Assembly: GCA_001972305.1 (NCBI GenBank)
Contig: BDDD01000115.1
Location: 248,001 to 312,000 of the forward strand
Origin: Cephalotus follicularis
Taxonomy: Eukaryota; Streptophyta; Magnoliopsida; Oxalidales; Cephalotaceae
DNA: 64,000 nucleotides
Reading direction: 5' to 3'
Numbering within the stretch: the first letter of the stretch is position 1; each line of letters begins with the position of its first letter. The translations under genes and the position numbers were made by a program. Of the stretch, positions 35,426 through 49,330 are shown piece after piece. The notes below the pieces were generated by a model. The model worked only from the letters and a program-made list of their open reading frames with translations, had not been told where the DNA came from and ran no database searches.

Positions 35426-35552
35426 GGGGAAACCCCAAAACAACGTCGTTTTGTGTTGACGAACGTTGGTGGGGGAGGTGCGCTAAATTGAGAATTTTTC
35501 AATTTAATGTAAAACGACGTCGTTATGGGGTTTCCCCCAAATTGATTTAATA
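35416..35552. repeat. Foldback (inverted repeat) element
   Basis: Arms of about 35 bp: AAGTCAATTTGGGGAAACCC with CAACGTCGTTTT on the left, and AAAACGACGTCGTTATGGGG with TTCCCCCAAATTGAT on the right, around a loop of about 55 bp. The arms pair with a few mismatches. It is probably a small MITE, inserted just where similarity to unit 2 ends. Confidence 0.7.
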
Positions 35553-36218
35553 ATAGTTAACGAAGTGTGCAAAATTAGAACAAATCCAAATAGGGTACAC
35601 TTAATTGAGAAAAAAAAATATTGAAAAAAATATTGTGCATCAAATTCAGAAAACACTAAAATGTAAGAGCACTAAAATAAGATTTTTCCTTATCTGTACT
35701 ACAAAACTCTTCACTACACTACATTGCCAAGAACAAACGTATTCATAGTTATTACTGTTAGTATTTGGGCCGTATCTGACTAAACCCGAATCACAACCCA
35801 TGATCCGCCCACTTGGAATAGGTGGATCCAGAAAGTTATATCCTGTATATAACTTCCATGAAGAACTTCTAATACTACATAAAAAATTGTGAACAAGAAG
35901 CAAAAAACTACACCATCTCCATATTCTCTCAATTTTCTTCTCCTTTCTACCTTTAGAAACATCACCTCAAGTTTCTAAGATCTATAAATGTAAAATATAC
36001 CAGAGAAACCTGTTAAACCATTCAGACTTATAATCTCAAATAATTTTATGTATTATTGAATTTTTTTATTATTGTAATAATTTAACATTAATATTAGAGC
36101 CAAAACTTGAGATTCGCCTCTATATTAGTTAATGACAAAACTGATCATTGTTTAACTTTCTCTTGAATGGCGGCGCACGAGATATTGATATGTTTCCGTT
36201 GTGAATATACATACTAAG
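35553..36218. other. Intergenic, no gene recognised
   Basis: A minus-strand frame of 85 codons (35903-35646) could be a stray exon but resembles nothing I know. The rest is A+T-rich. Confidence 0.35.
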
Positions 36219-36309
36219 ACCCCGTTTGGTATTGTGGTTGGGTTGCCCAATCACAATTTGGGACCCAACCACATGTTTGGTAAATAAAATTAGAACTGTG
36301 GTGAAGTGA

Positions 36310-38760
36310 AAGTGATTTTACCTTTTATATTGTTCGACTGTCATTTTAGACTTTGGAATAAAAGGAATGGTTGCCATATTGCGTTTCAAACTCTCTCTCG
36401 CTGCCGAGCAAATCCTTCTTCTTCTCTCTCTCTCTATCCTTCTTCTTTCTCTCTCTCTATCCTTCTCCTTCTCTCTCACTGCCGAGCAAATCCTTCTTCT
36501 CTCCAGCAGCTCCGGGTTTGCAACATCAATACGGCAAATAGCAATTGAAGTCTCACCTTTTTTCGGCTTGAGCAAGACATCAGCTAGTTCTTCCAGTTGC
36601 TGAATTGATTGTTAGCTCAACTTTTGAAGCTCCATTTCTAGGTAGGATTCCTACTAAATTGTATTGTATTGATTCATTGCTTGATTGAATGATTGCATGA
36701 TTGATGGAATTGTGTTGAATTGATGAACTAGGGTTGAATTGGATCTTTGATCCAAATTAGACTATTAGATTATTTGAACTTGAAATGAGTTTTTACTGAC
36801 TAGAACAGATCATTTTCAACCTTGGTTTCTAAAGAAAACTGATTTTAAAGTGATGGCCTGAGCTGAACTGTGTTTTCTGCATAAAGATTGACTCTACCCA
36901 GCAAAGACATCGATCCCCAGCCCATGGACATCAATGTCTTTTGCTTTTAAATGCTGCACCATTTGGTTTCGCGATGTGGACATCGACGTCTTTGTTGGAC
37001 ATCGATGTCTTTACCTTGGGATTTCTTCTCCCCAGGACAGACGTCGATGTTGAATGTCGATGCACATTCCCAGGCTATTTTAAATGAATCGCGTCGATGT
37101 CTTTGGCTAAGGACATCGACGCCTATTTGCCAGGTCTCAAGTAAATAGAGATGGACATCAATGTATTCTCAAAGACGTTGATGTCCATCCACCGTTTAAA
37201 GGATTCCCAGTTTAGCGTCGATGTCTTTGGCCAAGGACATCGACGCCTAATGGACTGAATTAAATTTTAGCAGTTTTGGAGCTGTCTTTCAACCTCTTTT
37301 CACATTGTCGCTTGACCGCAGCCTCACTTGAGGTATTCAAACGTTTTGAAAACAGTTTTCAATGATTGTATTGACATATTGATGGATTAATTTATTGAGT
37401 CATAGGAGACGATCCAGTGCCTTCCTTTGACAGGATAAATGTTCTTTCTTATCTCGTTAATTCGATTGTCACCGTCTATTGGCTATGGATTGATTGATTG
37501 ATTGAGCCATATGTGTCGTGAATCTAGGTTCGTAATGTTGGACGCACATTCCCATTTCTCCATTAGATATCACCACTTATCAGCATTGTACTGGCAGATT
37601 GATTGTATTGTATGGATCCTATAGAGAGACCTTATGATTCACATCGGCATGTTAGGTTGTCGACTCTGTCCGCCTATTACGTCGATCGTTTCATTTATTG
37701 TATTGGCCTGCTGATGAGCAATATTTATTGATTGATGATTGATGCTCCCTGAGGGCTGTAGCTCCCCGACGGTTAAAACTCCCCAATGGTTGATGCTCAT
37801 CGATATTGTATTGACCCAACCATAGTCTGGAGGGTCTATGAGTCCCAAACCTGATCAGTCTGAGACGAGTAGATAGATCTCTCAACCTTTTCGAAGGACT
37901 ACATTATGTGGGATTGATCATTGTTATTGATTGACATTGTATTGACCGAGGTCGCATGCTTTATAGGATATGATTGATTGACTGAGTGTTTTATACACCA
38001 CCACCGAGTGTCTGCCACTGATTGATTGTTATAGATCATATCCATATGCTCTGTTATGGGCCAGTGTCATATGGATGGTCAGATCGCCAATTGTATACAT
38101 GCATTAACCATTTCATGCATTGATATTGTACACTGCACATTGATACAATTCCAATATTCAAGTTTCAACAATAAGTTTAATCAATAGATTTTCAATAATA
38201 CAATTTAATACAGTTTTCTCTAGTTTTATTTTTTAAAAGAAGCTATTGAGTATATTTAAGTGCTAAGCCTATAGTTAAATTGTTATCTCACCAGTCATAT
38301 ATTGACCCCTTCCTCTTTTTACTTTTCAGATAGTAATAGAAAGACTTGCTAGCCTTGCTGGACAGTAGTGAGTCTAGTATTACATTTTAAGGTTTGACCA
38401 CAATGACATCCACACCAGTCCACCACTGAACATCATTGTCACCAGCATCATGCATTTTTTGCATTGACATGATTATACTTGTTTATATCTATGTATATGT
38501 TAATTATGGTTTTCTCGAAGGGCTGAACCCATAGATAAATATTGATGTTATGGTTGAGACTGAGCCCAACCCCTGCATGTGTGTAACTGTGATTGTGGTT
38601 TTTGAGGGCTGAGTCCATCATATGAAAATGTATTTTTCTATACAAGTGAAATAGGTTATATAGTCTGATAAACAAATACTACATGCCCAATTTTTGTTAA
38701 ATTTCAAGAGTTAGAATTATTTTTAAATTTTAAGAAAGCTTGCATTATTTCTCTTAATTT
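36310..38760 (+). mobile_element. Older gypsy-type LTR or LTR fragment
   Basis: Related to the LTRs at 39598 and 52991: TTAGCTCAACTTTTGAAGCT near 36613, GACATCGATGTC-type motifs (36905-37250), TTGACTCTGTCC-like and GGATCCTATAGAG blocks near 37615. Its last part (38500-38730) instead resembles the end region of the 28513-31417 LTR (GGGCTGA.CCCA and AATACTACATGCCCAATTTT). Terminal TG/CA and a target-site duplication were not found. Confidence 0.6.
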
Positions 38761-39597
38761 AGTATAAAGAAATTTTATTCACAAAAAAATGTTTACAACA
38801 ATGTTTGTGCATATTTATTTATATCTTTATGTGAAGCCACTTGCTACATATGGAAAGTTATGGAAAATAACTAGATTATAAGCTTTGTGCATATTTTTAT
38901 TGCCTCTTGATTATTTTTATTTATGAACATGATGTAGGAGTCCTAAGAATATGGTAAAAAAAACAAAACAATGACAGCGGCAAATGAGCCTATTGAGAAA
39001 GCGATGTGGGAATCTGACATTATTAACATATTTTGTGATACATGTATTAAAGAAATTGACAATGGATGTAAGCCAAAATCTCACTTTACAAAGGAAGCGT
39101 GGAAAAGTCTTGTCGAAACATTTGGTAGAGAGACCGGGAGGGCTTATAAGTATAATAAATTAAAGAATAAGTGAGATCAACTGAAAAAAGATTATCTGCT
39201 ATGTAGAGCATTGTTAGGAACAGATACAGGATTTGGTTGGGATTCAGAGAAGAGGACTGTTGATGCAAGTGATGATTGGTGGAAGAGAATGATTGTTGTA
39301 CGTATACTTTATTTTCACTCATTATTTATAGATTTTGATATGTAAATTTGTTTTGGTAACATGTTTATTTTATTTTACTAATTTATGTATTATATTTGTG
39401 TAGGAGAATGACAAGGTAAAAAAATTTCGCACTCGTGGTATCCATCCAGAGCTCGAGGATAAGCTGAGAACCATGTTTTCAAGTGTTGTAGCTTCTGGTG
39501 CATTTGCATATGCACCTTCATCTTATGCAAATTACACTGGTGATGAAAATGCACTGGAAGATAGCGGTGATTCTGAAGACAATGATTTAAACGTTAG

Positions 39598-42023
39598 TGT
39601 GACGACCCGAATTCCCTTTTGTACTATTTATGCATACATCGTACCGTATTGTACTGTACTGAATCGTATTGAACTGTATTGAATTGAGGTATTCCTATAC
39701 ATATTGTGATTGTATTAGTTATATGCATGTATAGTCAGGATTTTGGGTTGAGTTTCGGAGAGTTGGTCGAATTGACTATATAAGTCAATTTCTCACACTC
39801 ATTCTCTCATTCTTTCATTCTTCTCCCTCTCTCTATCCTTCTCCCTCTCTCTCTCTTGCTGGCAGCCTCCCTCCATCTCCCTAGCAGCTGGATTGCATCT
39901 CCTGCAACAAGGATACCGATTGCAAGTTGTGGGTTGCCGATTGAACAAGAAAGTAGCTGATTCTTGGGTGATTTCAGCCGATTGATCGATCGTTAGCTCA
40001 ACTTTTGAAGCTTTGTTAAAGGTAGGAATTCTTACTTGAATTGCTTACCTCTTGTATTGATTGAATGACTGATCGATTGATTGAATGATTGATTGATAGG
40101 GTTTCTAGCAAATCCTTGACCTAATTGTTAATAGAAAGATTGAAATGTTAAATTGAAGGTTGTAACTAGTTTTACTAACCTTAAAGACTGATTTTTAACC
40201 CTTGGTTTCTTAAAGAATGGGTTTTAAATGGATTTTGGCTTGAAAATTGCTGGTTTTATGCAGAAAAATCGACCTTGCCCAGCAAAGACATCGACCCCTA
40301 GCCCATGGACGTCGATGTCTTTCACTTCAGAGTGCTGTAGCTTTGATCCTGCAGCAAAGACATCGACGTCTTTCAAAAACATCGATGTCTTTGCCTCGAT
40401 ATGTCTTTCCCCAGGAAAGACATCGATACTGAACATCGTTACGCATTCCCAGGCTAATTTGATTGAAACACGTTGACGTCTTTGTCCAAGAACATCGATG
40501 TCTTCGGCCAAACTGAGAAAGACATCGACGTCTTTTAAGACATCGACGTCTTTCTACCATTTTCAAAATGCATGCCCTGAGACATCGATGTCTTTATACC
40601 ATTTTCAAAATGCATGCCCTGATACGCATCGATGTCTTTTACCAAGGATATCAACGCCTTTTGGGATGAGTGTAGTTTTTAACTGTTTAAAGCTGGTTTT
40701 CAACTTCTTTTCACATTGTCACTTGACTGGAGCCTCACTTGAGGTGTTCAAGTGTTTGAAACAGTTTTAATGATTGTACTGACTGATTGATTTCTTGAGT
40801 CATGAGTGATGTGAGTCTAAGTCGGTATGTTGGATGCATATTCCCAACTCTCCATTAGATACCGTCACTCGTTGACTTTGCTCTGATTGATTGTTTGAGT
40901 CATGAGCGATGTGAGTCTAAGTCGGTAAGTTGGACGCACATTCCCAACTCTCCATTAGATACTGTCACACATTGACTTTGCTTATTGACATTGTAATGAT
41001 ATTGTATTGACAGATTGATTGTATTGTATGGATCCTATAGAGCGACCTTATGATTCGTGTTGGCATGTTAGGTTGTTGACTCTGTCCACCTATTCCGTCG
41101 ATCATTTCATTTATTGTATTGTATTGACCCGCTGACGAGCGGTACCGATTGATTGTTGATTGATGCTCCCTTGAGGCTGTAACTCCCTAACGGTTTCAGT
41201 AGCTCCCTGAGGCTATAGCTCATTGAGACCGTATTGACCTAGCCATAGGATGGAAGATCTATGACTTCCATACCTGATCAGTCTGAGAGCCGTAGATAGA
41301 TATCCCACCCTTTTTGAAGGACTACCTTCCGTGGGATCGATCACTACTAACTGATTGACATTGTATTGACCCGGGGTTGCATGCTCTATAGGATATTGAT
41401 TGATTTATTGGGTGTTTCATACACCACCATTGAGTGTCTGCCATTGATTGATTGTTATAGATCCTATCCGTATGCTCTGTTATGGGCCATTGTCATACGG
41501 GTAGTCTGATCGCCAACTGTACATATGCATTTGCCATGTCATGCATTGATATTGTACACCGCACATCGATATTGTATAGATTGTCATCGATATTGCACAT
41601 TGTACATGCATACATGCTGCATGAGGTTTCTACTTAGCCAGTGTGGCTAACCCCATCCTTCGGGGTGGGGCTGTGTTGTACCTTGTGTGCGGCATAGGTA
41701 GGGCAGCAGGTAGCAGCGGACAGAAGGACTGAAGACTCGATTTGATCGCACGACTACTTGGGTATCACATAGCTGGTTGTGAGATATATTAGTGAATGGA
41801 TTGAAATGTATTGTATTGTAATGCTGTATTCAAGGATTGATAAGTGTATTGTAAAAGATTGATATTGTAAAGGATTGCTATGGTATTGTATCGTCCGCAC
41901 AATGATATGTATTGCAAAGTTTTAAATTTTTTCGCATATTTATTTTGCTAGTCCCGACCATTGTATTGTGTATTGGATTGAGAGTAATGTCACGTGTCCG
42001 CCATGCGGGCGCGGGGTGTTACA
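39598..42023 (+). repeat. Tekay 5' LTR
   Basis: Starts TGTGACGACCCGAATTCCC and ends GGGGTGTTACA; 2426 bp. It contains a (CT)n-rich leader (39825-39860), GACATCGACGTC motif cluster (40285-40670), a tandem repeat of about 116 bp (40795-40885 and 40911-41000, GTGAGTCTAAGTCGGTA), and paired hairpins at 41634-41670. It is closely similar to the 3' LTR. Confidence 0.95.
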
Positions 42024-42026
42024 GAA

Positions 42027-42039
42027 TGGTATCAGAGAC
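42027..42039 (+). promoter_or_regulatory. Tekay primer-binding site
   Basis: TGGTATCAGAGAC, 3 bases after the 5' LTR; the initiator tRNA-Met site TGGTATCAGAGC with one change. Confidence 0.9.
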
Positions 42040-42150
42040 ATTGGTCGGTCTGCTAGCTAAGTATATTAATGCGTTGATTGAGATTGACTGAATGGAATTG
42101 TGTGATATATGTTCTTGCTTATTCATGCCATTGTTATTGGAAAAGAGATT

Positions 42151-44719
42151 TGTCACGCCCCCGTTTCGGTAAGACAACATCAGAGCGATAAAGGCAATTA
42201 ACACATAAATACAGCTTATGCAATACTATGAAATTTAAACTTATAAACAAGATATCAGTTGCAGAAGCATAAGATTCATAAGCTGAAAACATGTAACTTG
42301 CATCCCATACTGCACGCTACCCAATACAAGTCCATTTCCACAAAATGGAGCGTGATCATAGTACAATATTAAATCCCATCATTAACAAGACCATAAATAC
42401 AGTACATCAGAAATCCATTAACAAATCAGTTTATTACAACTTAGAAGGTAGAACCAAGAATAATAATAGCATAACGACTCGTTCTTCGTCCATGCCAGTC
42501 CAAACGGTCCACTGCATCAATCTGAAAAGTAGGGGGTTAGCCTTTGTCCTCACTCGGCTAAGTCATAAAAGTAGCTCGGGATCAACATTAGATGCATGTC
42601 ATGTAATGTATGCATAAAAGGTGCAGTGCAGGAAATACCAGTTTATATATATATATATATATATGAGAAATATATATATATATATTAGTACAGTAAAATA
42701 TCAGTGGGTAAATATATAAGAAAATATATGTATGCAAGAACAGTACAGTAGTGATCCGGCCAGGATCACATCCACAGTCACAGTAATGTCCGAAAAGACC
42801 AACAGGCAGTACAGTATGTCCATAAGGACCACAACAGTCAGGCAGTATATGTAACGCCGCCAACTCCTGGCCCCACGCTACGCTCCCACTCCGGTCCCTA
42901 CTCCAGGCAACCGAGCGAGGCAACAGTACAGTACAGTGAGTCACCCAGCCATACTCCTGGCCCCTAGGTCAACCATACCACTAGCCAGCGCTGGCAACCT
43001 CCGCCATGCAACTAGTGGCTCAAGCACAAACACATAGAAATTCACAGAGCAACCAGTGAATCAAACAGTAAACAATGCAGTAACAGTACAGTGGTGATCG
43101 TTTAGATCGACAACAGGCAGTCCATTTCAAATGTTTCTGAAAATAATAATATTTGAAATATGTAATTTCAGTAGTAGAAATACCTTTGAACAATTCAGTA
43201 GCGAAAATCGTTTACCAGTTCATTTGAAAATACGTTATTAACCAATTACATATTTTCATACTCAAAATAGCACGTTCCGAGTTCACATATACATTTCTAA
43301 ACATCACAACTTTAGAAATCATAAACGATTCACAAACAGTAGCCAAACAGGCAATAAACAGTGTATATGCAATGCATACGAATTCTCTAATGCATCCTAA
43401 GCGAAAACGGGATCGTCGGTTATCAAAACCGTGAAAACTGTCCAAACAGTACTCTAAAGCGTCGGCGTTTATTCCTCAGGCGTCGACGCTTATGTGCCTT
43501 AAGCTTCGCCGTTTAGTCCCTTAACGTCAGCACTTTCAGTGTCTGGGCGTCGATACCTCCTCCCTTAGACGTCGACGTTTAAACGCATTTCAACATATAA
43601 GCGCAGTTCACAGTACCAAGCGTCAACGATTATTCCTTAGGCGTCGACGGTTTAAAGTAGAGGTCGTCTTCTTCCTCACGACATGGCAAACAGTGACATT
43701 TCCATGACCATAACATGCATTCCAACATGTACAAAGCACAGAAAACGACCATGCAATATCATATGACACACCCAGTACAAGGTAGAATCATTTCAGTGAC
43801 TAAAAACGGATCATCAAACCATGAAATTCATGCATAAACATCACTGAACAAACACCAAGTATTGAATACAAAATTATAATTATGGCTTCCCCTACCTCTG
43901 GCCTCAAGTTAGAAGCCAAAAGTCCACCTCTTTTAGTATCCAATCAGTTACTTGTGTCCCCAGGTACAGCTTGGAAGCTCCCTGGTTCGTCCCAGCAGTT
44001 GGTGTGCAAGCTCCAAGCTTCCTTTGCTTAACAATGGTGGTTGAGCTTCCTCTCTCCAAATTCTCCTGCTCTCTTTTGTCACTCACAGTGTCATTGATCC
44101 TCTACATCTTTGTAACAGATGGGAGGGGTGAGAGGAGTAAACTTTTTATGCAGAAAATGTTTTGTTCCTCTCTGCCAAAACCCATCAGTTTAGCCCCTCT
44201 CCTTCATGCAAACCAGGTGCAACAGGTGTTGCATTCTTCTCCTCCACATGCCATGCACTCAGGGATTCTCCCTCTTTCCCATGCCCTGTTGTTGCAGGTA
44301 GGTCTGGCAACAAATGCATGCAATTGCCACATTCTTAAGCACCTACTAAGATGCTTGATAAGTGGCATGAAATCACCTCCCTGCGACACGTCCATCTGCT
44401 GTTATGAGTATGCAGAACACGCCGCAAAACATCGACGTTTACATGCAGGCATCGGCGCTTATGTGTTCGAATTTAAACGCGTGTTTCAACGACTTAAGCG
44501 CCGACGCTCCAAATCCAGGCGTCAGCGCTTTAACCTCAAAACTGTGCCGTTTAACTAGATTACACTTTTAACATTTCTCTAACAATTGGACTCCAAATTC
44601 TACATCATCAGAGTTTGGGAAAACATCATCAAATTCGGAAAATCCATCTTTTATTAATTCCACATTAAGGGTACATTTGCATTGTGAAATTACAACACAT
44701 GAAAATTTCGGGTGTTACA
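42151..44719 (-). mobile_element. Gypsy-type solo LTR in the Tekay leader
   Basis: Bounded by exact AGATT duplications (42146-42150 and 44720-44724); termini TGTCACGCCCCC and CGGGTGTTACA. The minus orientation is inferred from the hairpin motif at 42537-42561. It carries an (AT)n tract (42640-42690) and GCGTCGACGCTT-type motifs at 43455-43660 and 44420-44530. The frame 43971-44558 is not recognisable as protein. Confidence 0.85.
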
Positions 44720-45691
44720 AGATTGATATTGGAATTGAAATGGATTGCATCTGATCATCCCATCGTTGTCTTTTTATAGCAATGGATAACAGAGGAAGGT
44801 GTGGCTGACGTGGTGGAAGGAATCCTCATGCCCTTGCTCCTGCCCCTACTCCTGTTAATGATGAACCGACTCATGGTAACATTTTTCCAGAGTATGATCT
44901 CAATGCCCTACTAGCGGGTGCTGACATTGAGGTTTGGAGATAGCTATGTGCCACCATGGCACAGATGCATACTCTGATGGGACGCCAACAGGCTAGAGTT
45001 GAACGTAGACCAAGGAGGAAAGACATGTTGAGCCGGTTCTTAAAGTTGCAGCCTCTAGCATTTGTAGGACTCCCTGATCCTACCCTTGCTGAGTCTTGGC
45101 TAATCCATTTAGAGAAGATATTTGAGGTCATGGGATGTGATGATGAACAGAAATTGGTATTGGCAGTGTATATACTCCAAGGAGAAGCCGAGCACTAGTG
45201 GGCTATGGTTAACACAGATTGGACAATGAATGGTACAGTCCACTCTTGGGATGCCTTCAAAAGGGAATTCAATGCAAGGTACTACCCTCAGGTAGAGACA
45301 GATAGAAGAGAGATTGAATTTGCTAAACTGCTTCAGGGAAGCATGACAGTTGCTAAGTATGAGGCAAGATTCATGCAATTAGTCGGATCTGCCCCATACT
45401 TAGTGGAAGCCCAAGAGCGTAGAGCAAAGAAGTTCCTTCGGGGACTGAGATTGGATTTGAGGAGGCAACTGACTCCCTTGGGTTTGACCACTATATCGGA
45501 TATTTCTCCCTAAGCTATGCAGCTTGAGGATATTGCAGCTGAGGCTAAATTGATGAGAAATATAGCCCGCACCAGGCCTACTCCTTCTTCTTGGCAGAGT
45601 GGTAGTGACAGTGGCAGTGCTAAATCACAAAAGACTGATAGTAGCCCCTCACCTGGTTCTTACGGTAGCAATTAGGATAGCGGGAACTCGT

Positions 45692-48600
45692 TGATGGAAA
45701 CGGATAAACCATTTCCTATGCCATAAATGGACTAAGGTATGTAGGGTGTAGAACAAAAATAAATCATACAAAATGGTAGCAGAAGAATACCCAACAAAAG
45801 CTAAAAACAGTCCATTATGGCATGTCTACAAGCCACATGGATCACCAACATCATACAGTAGTTGAATTGGTGTCACCAAAAACAAGCAATGGTGACACAC
45901 ATAAGCATGGAAACAAAAAAGGAAGACAAGAAGATATACCAACAGTGTAGGCTCTTTCGTCTTTGCCGCTTCAAGCTTGCGAAGACTTCTCCTCTGTTGT
46001 ACTCCAAGTCGTTATGTTGCTGCTCCAAGCAAGAACAGCTACTGTCCAGCAATGATAGAAACAAACACACAGTTTCTTTTCACTCTCACTCTCACTCACA
46101 ATGCCTATGAAGGATGCATTGATGTTGACAAGGTTTGTCAATGTCAATCCACCCTAGATAAGCTACAAAGCTTGGTGTATATTGTTGGAAGTCTAGAGGG
46201 GGGGGGGGGTGAATAGACTAATAAAAATTACTAGCAATAATACCACAATAAAATTCAATAAACACAAACACACAATTGCAGAAATGTAAAGAGTGTAGGG
46301 TTTAGAAAGTGCAAACGGATATATAGTGGTTCGGCAAACCGCCTACGTCCACTCCCCAAGGCCTCCCCTTGAGTATTTCACTAGTATGCCCCAATCCGGG
46401 CTTGGAACTCCAACCGAGCTCCAACAAGCTTTTGCTCCAACCAAGCGAATTACAATTTGCTCCAACCGAGCAATACAAGAGACAACCTCTCTTGTATGAG
46501 TGAAATAAGTATTTGAGAGTTACAAATTCGTAGTGAATTTGTTTACAATGAAGCTCACTATGAACAAAGCTATAAGTGTATACAAAGTAAGAATAAAGCT
46601 TTGTGAATGTGTATGATTGCTTTGGATATGTTCTCTTTTGATTGTTTGAATGCTTAGTATTGAGCTTGAGATAACTTGTGAGAATGTGTAACTTGAAAGC
46701 TTGATCACTTGTGCAAGAAGTCCAATTTTCCTCTTATAGTTGAGCCTCCAACGGATCTATTTTTAACTGTCTGATACAGATCCAGTCGGCTGGATTTGGA
46801 GGGCAGTCAGCTGGATTGATGACGCGTTTATTTGAATATAGCCGTTGGGAGTGGGCAGTCGGCTGGATCATGTAGGCAGTCGGCTGGATGTCTGGGCAGT
46901 CGACTGATCCCCTACTTCAGTCGGCTGTTGAGGCTAATTTCGAAGTTGCAAAACCTACTGCCAGATTTTGCACAATTGAAGGCAGTCGGCTGGAATCCCT
47001 GGCAGTCGACTGGCTCCCTTGGCAGTCGACTGTTCCCCTGCTTCAGTCGGCTGCATTGGATGTTAAATGATACAGAAGCTTCTGCCTGATTTTGTACCCC
47101 TGACAGTCGACTGGAATCGCCTAGCAGTCGACTGGAATCGCCTGGCAGTCGACTGGAATTGGTGGAAGTCGACTGGTGTGCTGTTTCTGCAGATTCTGGG
47201 TTTAGGTTGAAGGTGCAGTCGACTACATAGCCTTGAGAGTCGACTTCTTTGCCTGGGCAGTCGACTGGATTTCCCTCCAGTCGGCTGGAATTGCCTGTAC
47301 CTGCATAAACACTCTTGGCACAACTTTGGACAAAGAATCAAGTGAGTAAATGCATTTATAACTTAAAGAATTATGCATACAAGTAATCTACGTTTGTTAA
47401 TCATCAAAATAACTCATAGTAAACATTTAATCGGGGTGGCAAAGGCCAACATATATCAATGAAGGGAACTTATGCAATCTGTAGATAGAACCAACTCAAT
47501 TACCCAGCAATTTTTCTACTTCTACTTCATAATAACCAAACCAGAAATCTACATAATAATGCATTCCCAAGCCCACTAACCCACTCTCCCACTCTCCCAA
47601 CAACATGGGATCATGGTCCTCACTCCTAGCGAGTCTGTGGCCATGTTCCCCACGTTCCCATAACATGCATAGATGGGAGAAAACTGCTGGAGATGTGAGA
47701 GAAAACGTGTCCACGTAGTGAGTTCGTGCACAGGTTGCACAACCCTCTCTAAGCGTTGACGCTTTCAACAACAGCGTCGACGCTTAATCATTACATGGCA
47801 CTAAACGTAGACGTTTTTCTAAAAGTCATCAACGCCTCTATGAGCCTTAAGCGTCGACGCTTCCCAAAAGGCATCGACGCTTTGTCTAAAGGAATGCGTC
47901 GACGCTTTCCAAGAAGGCGTCGACGCTTTGACTGGTTTATGAAGCAAATAGAGTATAAGTCCAACTTATTTAATCCCTTCTAATATTGATTAAGTAAGAT
48001 CAAACAAATGTGTTTCCACAAAATGTAAAATCTATATAACCGATATTTCACACAAAGACTTAATATGTCCAACATATAAAAGATCTAATCGTTATTGGGC
48101 AGGGACCCTATAAAATCTTGGTTAAAATCGGAGGTGTTCATAAATTACCGAAATACCCCTAGGGTTCGGTTTAGCCATTCTAAATGGTCCTTGACTAATA
48201 TAAATGCTATCGGAATAATATCTGATATTATCCAGAAGTAAAAATTAATCTAATTAATTTTCTTATAATTTATTACACACCTCATTAACCCTGGATTTTC
48301 TAAGTCGTCGGTTCACGTGTACTATAATCCCTTATCATGCTTGGCCCCGATTGAGGTCTAGGGTAAGAATATGTGTCAACCCTAGATAATACCTCAATGG
48401 CTAAAATATCTGATCATTACTAGGACTTTTGGTAAACTCTCTGGAAATCTAAGTTCCAGTCTACCTCAACCTTGGCCAAGGATTTCATAAGTCCAAAGTA
48501 CAATCAGATCATAATAGAGCCGATCACCTTCGCTCTGGTGTAACAATCTCATATTGCACACTCATTTATATTTGTATAGATTCGATCATACCCAAAGACC

Positions 48601-49215
48601 ATCCGATTGCCAGCCCTGCGCAAGGACTGGGTAAGGTGGAGATCAAAGCATAACCGTCTCGATACAATATAGAGTAGTCTCTCAGGTCTAAGGATCAGAC
48701 GAGTTTGAGAACTCGCTAAGTGATCATCACTTATACACAACCGCAACAAGTAGGAGTCACTACTGACATGAGAATAGTGACTATCCAAATAGTGTTTCCT
48801 ACGCAGGTCCAGTTCAGTGTACATGCTCCCAGCCCGCTTCCCGTATTTGCCCTAGTGTCTAACACAGATGGTAGTGAGAGAATCCATCCTCCAATTCCGT
48901 GAGCAGGCAACATACGCGCAAGTCTATCCGGTTCACTAATGCCCACAAAGGAAACCTATTACTTGGAACTAATTTGACATAAGGAATAAGGTAACCAATC
49001 TCACAGCCTCCATGCCAGGCATCCAACCTTATGTCAGGGCATCATAAGTGTAAGGAGGTAAATAATAAACTACTTCAATTAAGTGATAAAACACAAGTGA
49101 TATAGCCATAACAAATTAGCATGCATCATATATATAAGGAATAAGATTGTTTCATACAAGAATAGATATAAAACGACAGTCCATCCAATGGCTTGTCGGG
49201 TCACTACATCTAACA
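45692..49215 (-). mobile_element. Solo LTR (copia-like) inside the Tekay gag
   Basis: Left end TGATGGAAACGGATAAACC, right end TCACTACATCTAACA. Flanking pentamers are CTCGT (45687-45691) and CCCGT (49216-49220), one C/T change apart. Removing it keeps the gag frame (AACTCGT followed by CCCGTTCTTGG). Read on the minus strand it runs TGTTAGATGTAGTGACC to GTTTCCATCA, about 2.25 kb without its own insertion. GCGTCGACGCTT motifs lie at 47752-47930. Clade is uncertain; the GTCGGGTCACTAC end resembles Tork/Angela-type LTRs. Confidence 0.7.
46183..47451 (-). mobile_element. SIRE-like solo LTR with CAGTCGACTGG repeats
   Basis: Exact TATAT duplications (46178-46182 and 47452-47456); termini TGTTGGAAG and GGCCAACA. 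On the minus strand it has the SIRE signatures ATTTTGATGATTAACA near its start, then AGTGGACGTAGGCGG and GCCGAACCACTATATAT, and a C-run CACCCCCCCCCC near its end. About fifteen CAGTCGACTGG or CAGTCGGCTGG cores fill 46765-47290. It is the innermost of three nested levels. Confidence 0.9.
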
Positions 49216-49330
49216 CCCGTCCCGTTCTTGGAGTAAAGGCAAATCGAAGAACACATGTCGAGGAGATCGATCTTCGGTGCCTAGTTAGGGTACACCCTCC
49301 ATACTCTCTGGGAGCAGTAATCATAGTCCA

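Noticed and set aside
43971..44558. 195-codon plus-strand frame
   Set aside because: Lies wholly in a solo LTR, resembles no protein, and contains the LTR motif array.
46765..47290. Possible CRISPR-like array
   Set aside because: The CAGTCGACTGG cores are short, irregularly spaced and degenerate inside a SIRE-like LTR of a plant genome; it is a minisatellite-like LTR region.
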